IMG/VR virus record: IMGVR_UViG_3300023222_000452
Coordinates: 1-44,307 of that record
Length of the DNA: 44,307 bases
Origin: a virus
Reading direction: 5' to 3' (one strand)
The number at the start of each line of letters is the position of its first letter. Within the stretch, counting starts at the first letter, position 1. The position numbers were made by a program, and so were the translations under genes. Positions 15,988 through 23,356 of the stretch are shown here, one piece after another. The notes beneath the pieces were generated by a model, which was not told the DNA's origin, did no database searches, and saw only the letters and a program-made list of their open reading frames with translations.

Positions 15988-16142
15988 TCTTTCTCTCCTA
16001 CAATATACTCTCTAGGAATATTGAATGATTTTGGTACTTTTGTTATCTTATTTGCGATATTTTGTAACTTTTTAGATTGAGCTCTCTGTGAGTTTCCATG
16101 TAATAGGTGATTCATTGCACTCTCAAAAGGAGTTGTAGCCAT
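15978..16142 (-). CDS. Small basic hypothetical protein (54 aa)
   Basis: MATTPFESAMNHLLHGNSQR..., start coupled by TAATG to the upstream gene. Lys/Gln-rich helix in the middle. No family recognised. Confidence 0.65.
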   Translation of the reverse strand: MATTPFESAMNHLLHGNSQRAQSKKLQNIANKITKVPKSFNIPREYIVGEKECQ

Positions 16143-16324
16143 TATCTCCATCTTTCCTTGTATATTGAAACTTTACGACCCCTATTGGAATTGTCATACA
16201 CTTTGGTTTTTTTCCAGTTTATTTTTCTTGGTTCTTTTACTGCATCAAAATCCCCTATTGTTTTAATTTCATGGATAAGATTGTCTATTGTTCCATGAGC
16301 TGCTAGAATTCCATGAATAATCAT
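16142..16324 (-). CDS. Small hypothetical protein (60 aa)
   Basis: MIIHGILAAHGTIDNLIHEI..., C-terminus highly basic (NRGRKVSIYKERWR). ATGA overlap with the HNH gene. No family recognised. Confidence 0.65.
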   Translation of the reverse strand: MIIHGILAAHGTIDNLIHEIKTIGDFDAVKEPRKINWKKTKVYDNSNRGRKVSIYKERWR

Positions 16325-16770
16325 AAGAGAACTAACTCCATTTTTTTACGTTGATTAAATTGATGTTTTCTTATTTGTGTACAAATTCTACAATGTCTAT
16401 CCGGTGATCTATTTTTTCTTGGAGCTATGTAGGTATTTTCTTCTGAATATTCATGTCCTTGTGGACAGTGAGTTTTAGTTGTTTGATTTATACCTGCTAA
16501 TCCTCGTCTACAATTTTCTTTTTGAGTTACAACTTCTAAATGGTCTGGATTCACACACTTTCTATTTCTGCAGAGATGATCTATTTGAAGTCCTTTTGGG
16601 ATTTTACCTTTAATGGATTCATAAGATAAACGATGAGAATATTGCAGTTTTTTATTATAGTAAAATGTACCATAACCATTATACGATATATTAGATACCC
16701 AATTCCAACACGTAGAAGTTTTATCTACTTTAGACCAAAATCTTTCATCTAACATATTTCCAGTGATCAT
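16321..16770 (-). CDS. HNH endonuclease
   Basis: 149 residues from the ATG that overlaps the upstream stop (TAATG); an earlier ATG would run through the upstream gene. HNH fold: YSHRLSYE (His46), IDHLCRNRKCVNPDHLEVVT with Asp64-His65 and Asn74-Pro-Asp-His77 plus zinc Cys67/Cys72. A second Cys/His cluster (HCPQGHEY and RHCRIC) follows, as in HNH proteins of phage homing or packaging type. Could be a mobile homing enzyme, though it sits cleanly within the operon. Confidence 0.85.
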   Translation of the reverse strand: MITGNMLDERFWSKVDKTSTCWNWVSNISYNGYGTFYYNKKLQYSHRLSYESIKGKIPKGLQIDHLCRNRKCVNPDHLEVVTQKENCRRGLAGINQTTKTHCPQGHEYSEENTYIAPRKNRSPDRHCRICTQIRKHQFNQRKKMELVLL

Positions 16771-17075
16771 TACAAAACACGTTCCCATTCTGCGTCCTGA
16801 CGCCAGGACTTTAATACAATCCAACAAGTAACTTGGTGGAATTTGGCTGCATACTCACATACTCTATCTTTTTCTTTAGGTGAAATGTAGGCCTTTGTTT
16901 TGGAATATTTCAGTTGAGCTTCACAGTATCGCCCATCTTGTTCTACCCAGTACACATCCATTACTCCTTTACTTGCAAAGAATCGTTTTGCAATTATTGC
17001 CCTTCCTGACTTTAACAAATCATTACAGAATCTACTTTCATAGGAAGCACCTTTTCTGTAATTGAAATTTGGCAT
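16770..17075 (-). CDS. Hjc-like Holliday junction resolvase / small PD-(D/E)XK nuclease
   Basis: 101 residues. RKGASYESRF (Glu13), FFASKGVMDVYWV (Asp40) and RYCEAQLKYS (Glu52, with Gln54 before Lys56) follow the Hjc layout of Glu, Asp and ExK-type residues; the usual ExK is ExQ here. Archaeal Hjc resolves four-way junctions, fitting branch removal before packaging. Lies between winged-helix and HNH genes. Confidence 0.65.
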   Translation of the reverse strand: MPNFNYRKGASYESRFCNDLLKSGRAIIAKRFFASKGVMDVYWVEQDGRYCEAQLKYSKTKAYISPKEKDRVCEYAAKFHQVTCWIVLKSWRQDAEWERVL

Positions 17076-17341
17076 TATACCCTCCAGGTGTAAGCCATTC
17101 TTCTTGAAACCTTACAAAGTCGTTTATTATCTTTGGTGATTTGTCCTAGTTTTTCTAATTCATTAGTTCTAGGTGTAATACTGTTAATTGGAATTCCCAT
17201 GAACTGACTTATCTCTAAATTTGTGGGGAAGGTATTTTTTGTATAAATAATATGATTAATGGTATCTAATACTGCTCTTTGTCTTTTACGTAGTTCTTTT
17301 TTGATTTGTTGATAGGCATCTAAGCTTGTGTCCATCATCAT
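17075..17341 (-). CDS. Winged helix-turn-helix protein (88 aa)
   Basis: KRQRAVLDTINHIIYTKNTF then TNLEISQFMGIPINSITPRT and NELEKLGQI form helix-turn-helix and wing. Typical of small viral regulators. Overlaps SSB (ATGA) and the resolvase gene. Confidence 0.7.
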   Translation of the reverse strand: MMMDTSLDAYQQIKKELRKRQRAVLDTINHIIYTKNTFPTNLEISQFMGIPINSITPRTNELEKLGQITKDNKRLCKVSRRMAYTWRV

Positions 17342-17793
17342 TTCTTTGCCTTCCTATTCATAAAGTCAGAATACATCTCTTGGACCATCTCAAAAGTTTG
17401 TGCAATCATTTCATTTACTGTAGAGGTGTGAAATTCTTCTTGAGAGGTATGTTTGACTACTTTACTTTCAATAGTACTAGAATTAGTAGGTAATTGTGAT
17501 ATTTCATTTAACTTGTAGAATTTACCAAGAGATAGTTGGGGTTCACCCTTGTAGTCAGTCCAGTATGCGTTCTCTAAGGTGTATGTTTTCCCATCAATTA
17601 TCTCTCCAATATCATTATTCCATAATGTAAGATTCATGGCACTTGATTCATCTTTGATCACTGCAGTTTGTTTCTGCCACTCATCACCTGTTTTTGTGGT
17701 TCCTGACTTTAGTTCTCCAATAGATACAACAATAAATCTAATATTCCCTTTACCTTGTGATTTGGCTTCTTTAATGGATATGAACTCAGTCAT
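17338..17793 (-). CDS. ssb-like: OB-fold single-stranded DNA-binding protein, RPA-like
   Basis: 151 residues. SGTTKTGDEWQKQTAVIKDE, then MNLTLWNNDIGEIIDGKTYT, LENAYWTDYKGEPQLSLGK is the strand pattern of archaeal RPA/SSB OB folds. The C-terminal 50 residues are polar and helical. Binds ssDNA during replication or recombination; the only clear replication-linked protein seen. Confidence 0.8.
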   Translation of the reverse strand: MTEFISIKEAKSQGKGNIRFIVVSIGELKSGTTKTGDEWQKQTAVIKDESSAMNLTLWNNDIGEIIDGKTYTLENAYWTDYKGEPQLSLGKFYKLNEISQLPTNSSTIESKVVKHTSQEEFHTSTVNEMIAQTFEMVQEMYSDFMNRKAKK

Positions 17794-18008
17794 ATTGGAA
17801 TCTCCATAATTTTTTTAGCGTTTTTTTGATGATAGCAATCTAACCCATGAACATAAGCGAGACATTCGCAATACACATGTTTAGGGTCGTCTGAAATCTC
17901 GCCAACATAAAGTATCTTTTTTCTGTCAATGTCGTCTTTATCAAACACGTGATACAAGTACCCATGATTTGTAGTGGATTTCATTACTACTTGATTTTCT
18001 TGAGTCAT
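17790..18008 (-). CDS. SWIM-type zinc protein (72 aa)
   Basis: YCECLAYVHGLDCYHQKNAK gives CxC...CxH, the SWIM zinc motif, preceded by short beta strands. ATGA overlaps on both sides. Probably nucleic-acid or protein binding. Confidence 0.65.
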   Translation of the reverse strand: MTQENQVVMKSTTNHGYLYHVFDKDDIDRKKILYVGEISDDPKHVYCECLAYVHGLDCYHQKNAKKIMEIPI

Positions 18009-18271
18009 AGGATCATCTCATCTATTTGCTTCTCTACGTTTGCACGTGTGGCAGGAGTCATAAAGTCAAGGGGATTGTAGAATGAACAATCAGTATTAAT
18101 TCCTTTTTTAGTACGGTTAAATGATAATGACTTTAGATTGTTTTCCATACAATATTTCCAAATGAATCCAGCATGTTTTTCAAAATCTTCTATTTCGACT
18201 TTATGCTGTATCTTGTCTAATTTGTCAATACATTGTAATTCTGATTTTGCAAGTTGTGGAAATTTTTTCAT
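18005..18271 (-). CDS. Hypothetical protein (88 aa)
   Basis: Helical, MKKFPQLAKSELQCIDKLDK..., with a C-terminal helix. Tightly overlapped by neighbours (4 bases each side). No domain recognised. Confidence 0.6.
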   Translation of the reverse strand: MKKFPQLAKSELQCIDKLDKIQHKVEIEDFEKHAGFIWKYCMENNLKSLSFNRTKKGINTDCSFYNPLDFMTPATRANVEKQIDEMIL

Positions 18272-18453
18272 GATTCTTTCTCCACCTCAAAATTAAATTC
18301 TAAATTACAATCCAAACATTTCATATGAATTACATTCTTGGCAAACACAGCATCCTCATAGTATCTAAAATGTGGTACTCTCAGAACTTGCCCATCTTCT
18401 CCATCATCATAAGTAATGATGAACACCTTCGAGTTTAACAAAGATGTCATCAT
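18268..18453 (-). CDS. Small CxxC protein (61 aa)
   Basis: MMTSLLNSKVFIITYDDGED... with a single CLDC pair near the C-terminus. ATGA overlap with the next gene. Start codon overlaps the end of the frame at 18450. Confidence 0.6.
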   Translation of the reverse strand: MMTSLLNSKVFIITYDDGEDGQVLRVPHFRYYEDAVFAKNVIHMKCLDCNLEFNFEVEKES

Positions 18454-18728
18454 TTCTTATTATTCCCCTTTTCAATTTTGAGAATCATTTCTTCAGATGA
18501 TTCTATTTTTGATGAGGAGAGAAGGAGATCTGGGTACTTTGCGAGGAGATGCAAATTCTCACATATCAAGAGATACCCAAACCTACCCACCACGGATTTA
18601 TCAATAGAGTAACCTTTTGCTTTGAGTTCAGTAGCAACTTCTGAACTACTAATAATTCGATTTACAGAATCATTAAACTTTGCAGTTACTTGAATGATAA
18701 TTCCAGTGTTTTTATTATCTGATTTCAG
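18450..18728 (-). pseudogene. Open frame of about 90 codons without a normal start (frameshifted first gene of operon)
   Basis: The frame ends TGA overlapping the next ATG, and reads like protein (IIIQVTAKFNDSVNRIISSS, VVGRFGYLLICENLHLLAKY). Its 5' end has no ATG/GTG/TTG before residue 40; a CTG is at 18728 and a TAG at 18737-18735. A short frame with a good ATG (18762, MLRRKMMVVEV) precedes it one base out of phase. Explanation could be a sequencing indel, a programmed shift, or decay. Confidence 0.5.
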
Positions 18729-18762
18729 ATACCTCTACCACCATCATTTTTCGTCTCAACAT

Positions 18763-19171
18763 ATTTCAATAAACAATACTAATATTTAAAATATATTATA
18801 AATTATATTTTACTATGAGTATTAATCATATTATGTTATAGTAAACTTCTTATTTTAATTGATGAAAGAAAATAATGTTGCGTTAGTTACCTAGAATTAT
18901 ATCTCCGTCAAAATCGTCTCAACAGCTATTTTGAACACTAACGCAACAGTCAAACTTTAATGATCATTTAGTTAATCTTTTTACTTTTATTAGATCTGAT
19001 CCACATATTTTGATTATTAGTTAATTACATAATTCTAAGTTAATTTGTTATTAATATAATTTTATGTTTAAAACTAAATTTTACAATATTATAAAATAAA
19101 GTAATTAACATGTAATTGTGATCATATAAATTAAATACGTGAGAAAATAAATAATACTTGAATTAAAAATT
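18763..19171. other. 409-bp AT-rich gene-free region between integrase and the next operon
   Basis: No plausible gene on either strand. Holds the promoter of the operon reading leftwards from about 18762 (TATA-like stretches at 18790-18830), the nested inverted repeats at 18877-18947, and very AT-rich sequence on the integrase side suited to termination. Confidence 0.6.
18877..18947. repeat. Nested inverted repeats beside integrase, candidate attP or replication element
   Basis: Outer arms GTTGCGTTAGT (18877-18887) and ACTAACGCAAC (18937-18947) are perfect 11-bp inverted repeats 49 bp apart. Inside, TCAAAAT (18908-18914) and ATTTTGA (18928-18934) are perfect 7-bp arms around a 13-bp centre. 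A paired core with arms next to a tyrosine integrase gene fits an attachment site. No tRNA-like sequence is visible there. Confidence 0.45.
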
Positions 19172-20368
19172 TTAATTAATATTTTTTAGAATTGATTCTC
19201 GAAATTTTGCCAAAGTCTGCTTCGTCTCTTTTTCAGATTGGAGTCTTGCTTCTTTTTCTTCTGTAAGTTTTTCTTCTAATTCCCCTACCTTTTTGTTTGC
19301 TTCTTGTAGCTTGCGAATCTTTTCCTTGTTTTTAGTCTGGTCAAATAGTAAGATGTATGGTGCTACCTCTACAAATAGTTCCAGTTTTTCCTCATCTGTT
19401 CTTCGTTGGTATGTTTGAAGATATGCACCATGTCCAACTATGGCATGGACTACATCGCCATCAAGAACTTTCAAAGCTTTTGTGATGAATCTGGCTCGAA
19501 ATGAGTATAGTGTAATCTTGTGTTCCCCTGTGGCCTCATATCTCATATCAAGCCCTAGATTATCCAATACTAGATTTAGTGAAAGTCTGACTGATGCCAG
19601 CATGTATGTGGCAAAAGTTTTGATTGCCTTGATTTTTGCCTTCTCTGTTTTTAGATGAGCATATTTTTTAAAAAGTGATTGTGGGACTATTTTTCTTTTG
19701 GTCCAGACAAATTCTTCATCTTGTATCTCTTTGAGTAATCGTGCAATGTAGGGCGTAGCTTCAATTGATGCATAGACGGTTCTAGAGATTCTTTTCTTTG
19801 TTAGATAATATGGAATCTCTATTTTGTACTGTCCATTGATCAAAGTATAATGTTTCTTTTGTGTACCCATTATCTCCACAGGTCGAGATCCTACACTTCC
19901 TTGAGTTAAAGTAAATCCTCTATTCCTCCAGTTTAATGCAGATACAATTGAGATAAATTCATCTTCTGATGGTGCATATTTTTCCTCCTGGATTAGTTCA
20001 GGCCACTCTAATTCCTCTTTGATGTCGTGAGCTGTAACTTTGATTTTCTTATACCAGAGATACTTGTTTAACCTTGAGAATGATTGCTTTACACTACCAT
20101 GAGATAGATCAAACTTTTCTGAAAGCCAATCAATGAATCCTTGAAGTATAGCAAATAGATCATCTTCTCGTTCATCTTCTGGGAGTGATTGGATATGAGT
20201 AATGAATTTGTCAGTATCTAGCTTGTTATATTCAGCATAAAGAAAATCATCAAATCTAGTTTTAGCTAGAGTACATGCACTGATTATACTGTCACTCATT
20301 TTATCTAGTCTGTCTTTTTGGAAGGTTTCCCAAGTTCGTTGTTTTTTTAGAGAAAGTTTTTGAGACAT
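19172..20368 (-). CDS. int: Tyrosine recombinase / integrase
   Basis: 398 residues. Catalytic residues: Arg162 (GSRPVEIMG), Lys191/192 (LTKKRIS), the YSFR box (Y288-R291) of archaeal integrases, His313 (VGHG) and the nucleophile, probably Tyr320 (YLQTYQR). A C-terminal coiled coil (about 350-395, NKKVGELEEKLTEEKEARLQ) is added. N-terminal helices act as the core-binding domain. Mediates integration, so the virus is probably temperate. ATG overlaps the upstream stop by TAATG; last gene of the operon starting at 22113. Confidence 0.9.
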   Translation of the reverse strand: MSQKLSLKKQRTWETFQKDRLDKMSDSIISACTLAKTRFDDFLYAEYNKLDTDKFITHIQSLPEDEREDDLFAILQGFIDWLSEKFDLSHGSVKQSFSRLNKYLWYKKIKVTAHDIKEELEWPELIQEEKYAPSEDEFISIVSALNWRNRGFTLTQGSVGSRPVEIMGTQKKHYTLINGQYKIEIPYYLTKKRISRTVYASIEATPYIARLLKEIQDEEFVWTKRKIVPQSLFKKYAHLKTEKAKIKAIKTFATYMLASVRLSLNLVLDNLGLDMRYEATGEHKITLYSFRARFITKALKVLDGDVVHAIVGHGAYLQTYQRRTDEEKLELFVEVAPYILLFDQTKNKEKIRKLQEANKKVGELEEKLTEEKEARLQSEKETKQTLAKFRESILKNIN

Positions 20369-20583
20369 TACCCTTCTCTCATAATTGTATTTTTTGAAAT
20401 TCTATGACGAATTTTATAATAAAACCAAATCAAATAGAAAGGCATTGTTCCAAATAGAATAAGACTGGAAATGAATCTAAACAATTCATATTCTGGGAAA
20501 AATATAATTAAGATCCAACAAGAGCTAACCGCACTTAATGCGATTAATCGTATGTAAATTGGTACTTCATTTTGTAGATTCAA
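20368..20583 (-). CDS. Small membrane protein (71 aa)
   Basis: TTG start overlapping the TGA of the gene before. Two hydrophobic segments (IALSAVSSCWILIIFF and ISSLILFGTMPFYLIWFY) then a basic tail. Coupled to the integrase gene. Confidence 0.65.
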   Translation of the reverse strand: MNLQNEVPIYIRLIALSAVSSCWILIIFFPEYELFRFISSLILFGTMPFYLIWFYYKIRHRISKNTIMREG

Positions 20584-20759
20584 CTATAATCTCTCCTTTC
20601 GGTTACATTAGATTTAATTTCTGTTATGATAATTTCTTTTGTATATTTCAATCCACATGAACAACACAAATATATTTTAGGAAATTGATGTCTGTTAGAC
20701 TGACAAATACTCATAGAATGTTTACACTTTACACTTTGATTGTTTTGTGATTTTTCCAT
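20580..20759 (-). CDS. Zinc-ribbon-like small protein (59 aa)
   Basis: CKHSMSIC...H...CCSCG arrangement. TTGA overlap with the following membrane-protein gene. Likely zinc binding. Confidence 0.6.
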   Translation of the reverse strand: MEKSQNNQSVKCKHSMSICQSNRHQFPKIYLCCSCGLKYTKEIIITEIKSNVTERRDYS

Positions 20760-20792
20760 ATTTTACTCAGGCACAAACTCCTTTAAAATGAT

Positions 20793-20836
20793 AGCTTTTA
20801 CACTCTCATTTTCTTGTAAATGAATGGGTAAAAGCT
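20793..20836. repeat. 9-bp inverted repeat in intergenic region
   Basis: AGCTTTTAC (20793-20801) and GTAAAAGCT (20828-20836), 26 bp apart, in the 140-bp gap upstream of 20759. Either an operator or a hairpin. Confidence 0.4.
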
Positions 20837-20864
20837 CTCATTTTTGCTTAGAAATCTTTTGGTA

Positions 20865-20901
20865 ATTGACTGAAATATTATCTAAAACGGATTATTTAGT
20901 A
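20865..20901. repeat. Dispersed noncoding repeat, copy A
   Basis: Plus strand CTTTTGGTAATTGACTGAAA then TATTATC...CGGATTATTT. Matches 28442-28485 over about 45 bases with some mismatches. Both copies follow directly after the stop codon of a minus-strand gene. Confidence 0.5.
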
Positions 20902-21021
20902 TCATCTTAAAGGGATTCCTTGAACAGTTTTAAAACAATTTTTAATGGAACATTGTGCCTTTTCTTTTTTGCCTACCCAGTGGTTCCCACAGGTGCAAGA
21001 GAATAGGTATTGATTAGTCAT
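20902..21021 (-). CDS. 39-aa zinc-ribbon protein (paralogue 3)
   Basis: MTNQYLFSCTCGNHWVGKKE then CSIKNC; the QYLFSC-x-CG block is shared with the zinc ribbons at 11982 and 25195. TAATG coupling to the gene upstream. Confidence 0.7.
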   Translation of the reverse strand: MTNQYLFSCTCGNHWVGKKEKAQCSIKNCFKTVQGIPLR

Positions 21022-21530
21022 TATTTTGTCATTCCCAATGATTTTAATTTGCTTCCTACAAAGTTTGGATGCTCTTTGAATAAGTGTGCTGTACTTGCTC
21101 TTGAACCTATACCACCAATATCATCAATGTGTACTTTATCTACACATATAGATTTCTCACTATCTCCAAAACTTATGAAATATGTTATTGTTTCAGTTGT
21201 AAAGTAACCGCATTCTTGATGGCAAGTCCAAGATTTTAAAATTGTTTCTAGATGATGTCCTGATTCTTTAAGAAATTGGTATCTAACTGAGTTCATTCTA
21301 TTCTGTCTTGGATCTAAGTGTTGGATTGTTAGTCCTTGATAGTCATGATCTTCTAAATAGAACTTTACTAAACTTTTTTGTTCTTTTGTTAAAATCTCTA
21401 AAATTGATTTTTTAGTTACTTTGTTTGTGCTTGGCTCTATTGGTTTGACTGAAAGTGAATTTAATGAAATTCCCAAAACTCTTGCTCTCATTTCTTGTCT
21501 TGTTTCTTTTGGTTGTTGAGTTTGAGACAT
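21021..21530 (-). CDS. Hypothetical protein (169 aa)
   Basis: Polar N-terminus, then a possible helix-turn-helix (KKSILEILTKEQKSLVKFYL), CHQECGYF, and DKVHIDDIGGIGSRASTAHL. Part of the integrase operon. No family recognised; DNA binding is possible. Confidence 0.65.
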   Translation of the reverse strand: MSQTQQPKETRQEMRARVLGISLNSLSVKPIEPSTNKVTKKSILEILTKEQKSLVKFYLEDHDYQGLTIQHLDPRQNRMNSVRYQFLKESGHHLETILKSWTCHQECGYFTTETITYFISFGDSEKSICVDKVHIDDIGGIGSRASTAHLFKEHPNFVGSKLKSLGMTK

Positions 21531-21799
21531 CAGTTCTCAGCCTCTTTTCTTGATTTAATTTCCCTCATGATTTCTCTTACTTTTCTATATTGTGATTTCT
21601 TAATCTCTATTTCTTGTATTTGTTTTCTCATCTTATTCTGTATTTGTGTTTGAGCTTTGATGTTATCTGTTTGTTGCCAGATTGAATCTTTTATCTCTTG
21701 TTTTGGGTAATCATCAGTATTCATTGACATTCTAAATATTTTGTCTACTGTGATTGTATTGTCTGAATTTACTTGTGTTGGGATAATTATTTTATTCAT
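21530..21799 (-). CDS. Coiled-coil small protein (89 aa)
   Basis: N-terminal short beta strands, C-terminal long basic helix (NKMRKQIQEIEIKKSQYRKV). Single-base overlaps with neighbours. Possible regulator. Confidence 0.65.
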   Translation of the reverse strand: MNKIIIPTQVNSDNTITVDKIFRMSMNTDDYPKQEIKDSIWQQTDNIKAQTQIQNKMRKQIQEIEIKKSQYRKVREIMREIKSRKEAEN

Positions 21800-22113
21800 T
21801 ATTTTATTAACTCCTGTTCCATGTCAATAATTGATCTCATTACTTCATGGCGTGTAACGTCTCTTGTTCTTCTTCTTTTACCATTCCGTGTAATTGAGAC
21901 TTTCAAAGTTAATCCATAATCACTTGTTTTGATTCCAAACACTTTGATTAAACCAGAATGCATTAAGAGGGCTTTAGTTCCTATGGGATATTCTTCTTTC
22001 ATACAAAGTAAAACAGCTTTATCATCTGCATCTTGTAGCATTCTTACTGAGTTTTTTGGATATGTACTTGGGTTTTCTAGTTCTATTTTTATTATTTGTT
22101 GTGTTTTAGTCAT
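21799..22113 (-). CDS. Hypothetical protein, first gene of integrase operon (104 aa)
   Basis: ATG merges with an operator palindrome. Contains LTLKVSITRNGKRRRTRDVT, an Arg-rich strand/loop that could contact nucleic acid, and a C-terminal helix. As first gene behind its own operators it may be the autoregulator. No family recognised. Confidence 0.65.
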   Translation of the reverse strand: MTKTQQIIKIELENPSTYPKNSVRMLQDADDKAVLLCMKEEYPIGTKALLMHSGLIKVFGIKTSDYGLTLKVSITRNGKRRRTRDVTRHEVMRSIIDMEQELIK

Positions 22114-22160
22114 ACTATCTAATAGTAAACAGTCTATTTAAAATATACTATCTAATAGTA
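22113..22160 (-). promoter_or_regulatory. Integrase-operon promoter with two palindromic operators
   Basis: TACTATCTAATAGTA at 22113-22127 (touching the ATG) and again at 22146-22160, start-to-start 33 bp; arms TACTAT/ATAGTA. Between them minus-strand TATTTTAAATA is at the TATA position for a leaderless start. Same geometry as the operators at 12628 and 25574 but a different sequence. Confidence 0.65.
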
Positions 22161-22180
22161 TTTGTTTTATATATCAAAAC

Positions 22181-22213
22181 GTATTTTCCTTGTTTTTTGT
22201 CAAATTTTATCCA
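22181..22213 (-). promoter_or_regulatory. Conserved upstream element, copy 2
   Basis: GTATTTTCCTTGTTTTTT, six bases, TTTTATCCA; matches 12697-12729 in both blocks and in spacing. Followed by an ATATCT...AGATAT inverted repeat near 22229-22251. Confidence 0.55.
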
Positions 22214-22283
22214 GTTTGGGAGTGAGATATATCTGCCCATAAAGTAGATATGAAAAAACAGATTAAAAGAATAAACTGTTTAT

Positions 22284-22469
22284 TTATTTTTCCAAAGCTT
22301 GTTGCTCTTTTAGATATGTTATTGTAAACTTCATTGCTAGCTGTGCATATAGGGCTTTTTCACTTGCCAGTAACTGAGTTAATGGTGCTGCATTAGCTAC
22401 GGTCAACTCTTCATGTCCTGCTAGAAATGCCTTGTAGCATCCTTGAAGTATTTGATCATCAGTTTTCAT
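22284..22469 (-). CDS. Helical small protein (61 aa)
   Basis: MKTDDQILQGCYKAFLAGHE... Shares its first seven residues and 21 bases with the next upstream gene, showing a duplicated 5' end. Helical, soluble. Function unknown. Confidence 0.6.
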   Translation of the reverse strand: MKTDDQILQGCYKAFLAGHEELTVANAAPLTQLLASEKALYAQLAMKFTITYLKEQQALEK

Positions 22470-22473
22470 ATAA

Positions 22474-22692
22474 TCACCAATTTTTCATACCTCGTTCCAT
22501 TGCAACGCTTACAATTATTGTAAATAATCCCACTCCCCCACAAATACAAACGACAATTAACATATCCCAATTTTCATAATAAACTACTTTGAATATGGAT
22601 ATAATCAGCATAACAGGATATAATAGAATTAAACCTATTACACCTAATACTTTTAAAATATCTTTTTTAGTTATTTGATCATCAGTTTTCAT
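22474..22692 (-). CDS. Two-helix membrane protein (72 aa)
   Basis: MKTDDQI start shared with the gene at 22284, then two hydrophobic segments (VLGVIGLILLYPVMLIISIF and MLIVVCICGGVGLFTIIV). Holin-like size, but no evidence of lysis function. Confidence 0.6.
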   Translation of the reverse strand: MKTDDQITKKDILKVLGVIGLILLYPVMLIISIFKVVYYENWDMLIVVCICGGVGLFTIIVSVAMERGMKNW

Positions 22693-22693
22693 T

Positions 22694-22807
22694 TTAATTC
22701 CTTAAAGGATTCCTTTTAGATATTGATTCTAAATATATTCTATAAAATTCTGCAATCTGTTTCTTAGTATATGGATTAATCCATTTATGTAATTTCAGTC
22801 TAGCCAT
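22694..22807 (-). CDS. 37-aa basic peptide
   Basis: MARLKLHKWINPYTKKQIAE..., ATG inside the end of the previous gene, stop one base before the next ATG. Basic helix. Confidence 0.5.
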   Translation of the reverse strand: MARLKLHKWINPYTKKQIAEFYRIYLESISKRNPLRN

Positions 22808-23063
22808 AATTCCTTATTCCTATTGATAGATCATGTTTTTTGAATGGGATTGGTATCTCTAAATATTTTCTTGATGTCAGTGGTGTACTGGACGAGAATA
22901 TTGTAAACTTTGCAAATCTGTAATCATAACAGTCTCTTATGGGATCAGGATGAAACCTTGCTCCCAATCTCTGTAGTATTGTGTAATATGGAATTGATAC
23001 GCTGTTAGTCTTTTCATCCTCAAAAATAACTGATGGGATTTTACCAAATATCTTAATCAGCAT
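22800..23063 (-). CDS. Hypothetical protein (87 aa)
   Basis: MLIKIFGKIPSVIFEDEKTN..., beta rich, no recognised motif. Overlaps the 37-aa gene by 8 bases. Confidence 0.6.
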   Translation of the reverse strand: MLIKIFGKIPSVIFEDEKTNSVSIPYYTILQRLGARFHPDPIRDCYDYRFAKFTIFSSSTPLTSRKYLEIPIPFKKHDLSIGIRNYG

Positions 23064-23068
23064 ATTAT

Positions 23069-23215
23069 CTAATCAAATCCGCATCTACTTCTTAATAATG
23101 ATAGTTTGATAAATTGGTATTCCTTGATATATCCAATATCACCGGCTGCCTCACAAGATAGTATAGCTTGTCCATCCTTAAAGTTTAATTTTTCATTTCT
23201 CATTATAGCTAGCAC
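23069..23215 (-). CDS. Small hypothetical protein (44-48 aa)
   Basis: GTG at 23215 or ATG at 23203 (MRNEKLNFKDGQAILSC...). Stop six bases before the next ATG. No motif recognised. Confidence 0.45.
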   Translation of the reverse strand: MLAIMRNEKLNFKDGQAILSCEAAGDIGYIKEYQFIKLSLLRSRCGFD

Positions 23216-23248
23216 AATTATTCCAGAACTATCTAGTATTTAACATCA

Positions 23249-23356
23249 TCAAGCCATATATCGACAGTACACACAGAAATTCTTGTTGTGTCTTTGTACT
23301 ACTGCTATACCATTACAACCTTTAACATCACATAGATTTGGCTTTTCTTTATTCAT
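23249..23356 (-). CDS. 35-aa zinc-ribbon peptide
   Basis: MNKEKPNLCDVKGCNG and FCVYCRYMA give C-x4-C and C-x2-C. TAATG coupling to the upstream gene. Confidence 0.6.
   Translation of the reverse strand: MNKEKPNLCDVKGCNGIAVVQRHNKNFCVYCRYMA

Noticed and set aside
16321-16827. Longer start of the HNH gene at 16827
   Set aside because: Would overlap the resolvase gene by 58 bases; the ATG at 16770 forms the usual TAATG junction.
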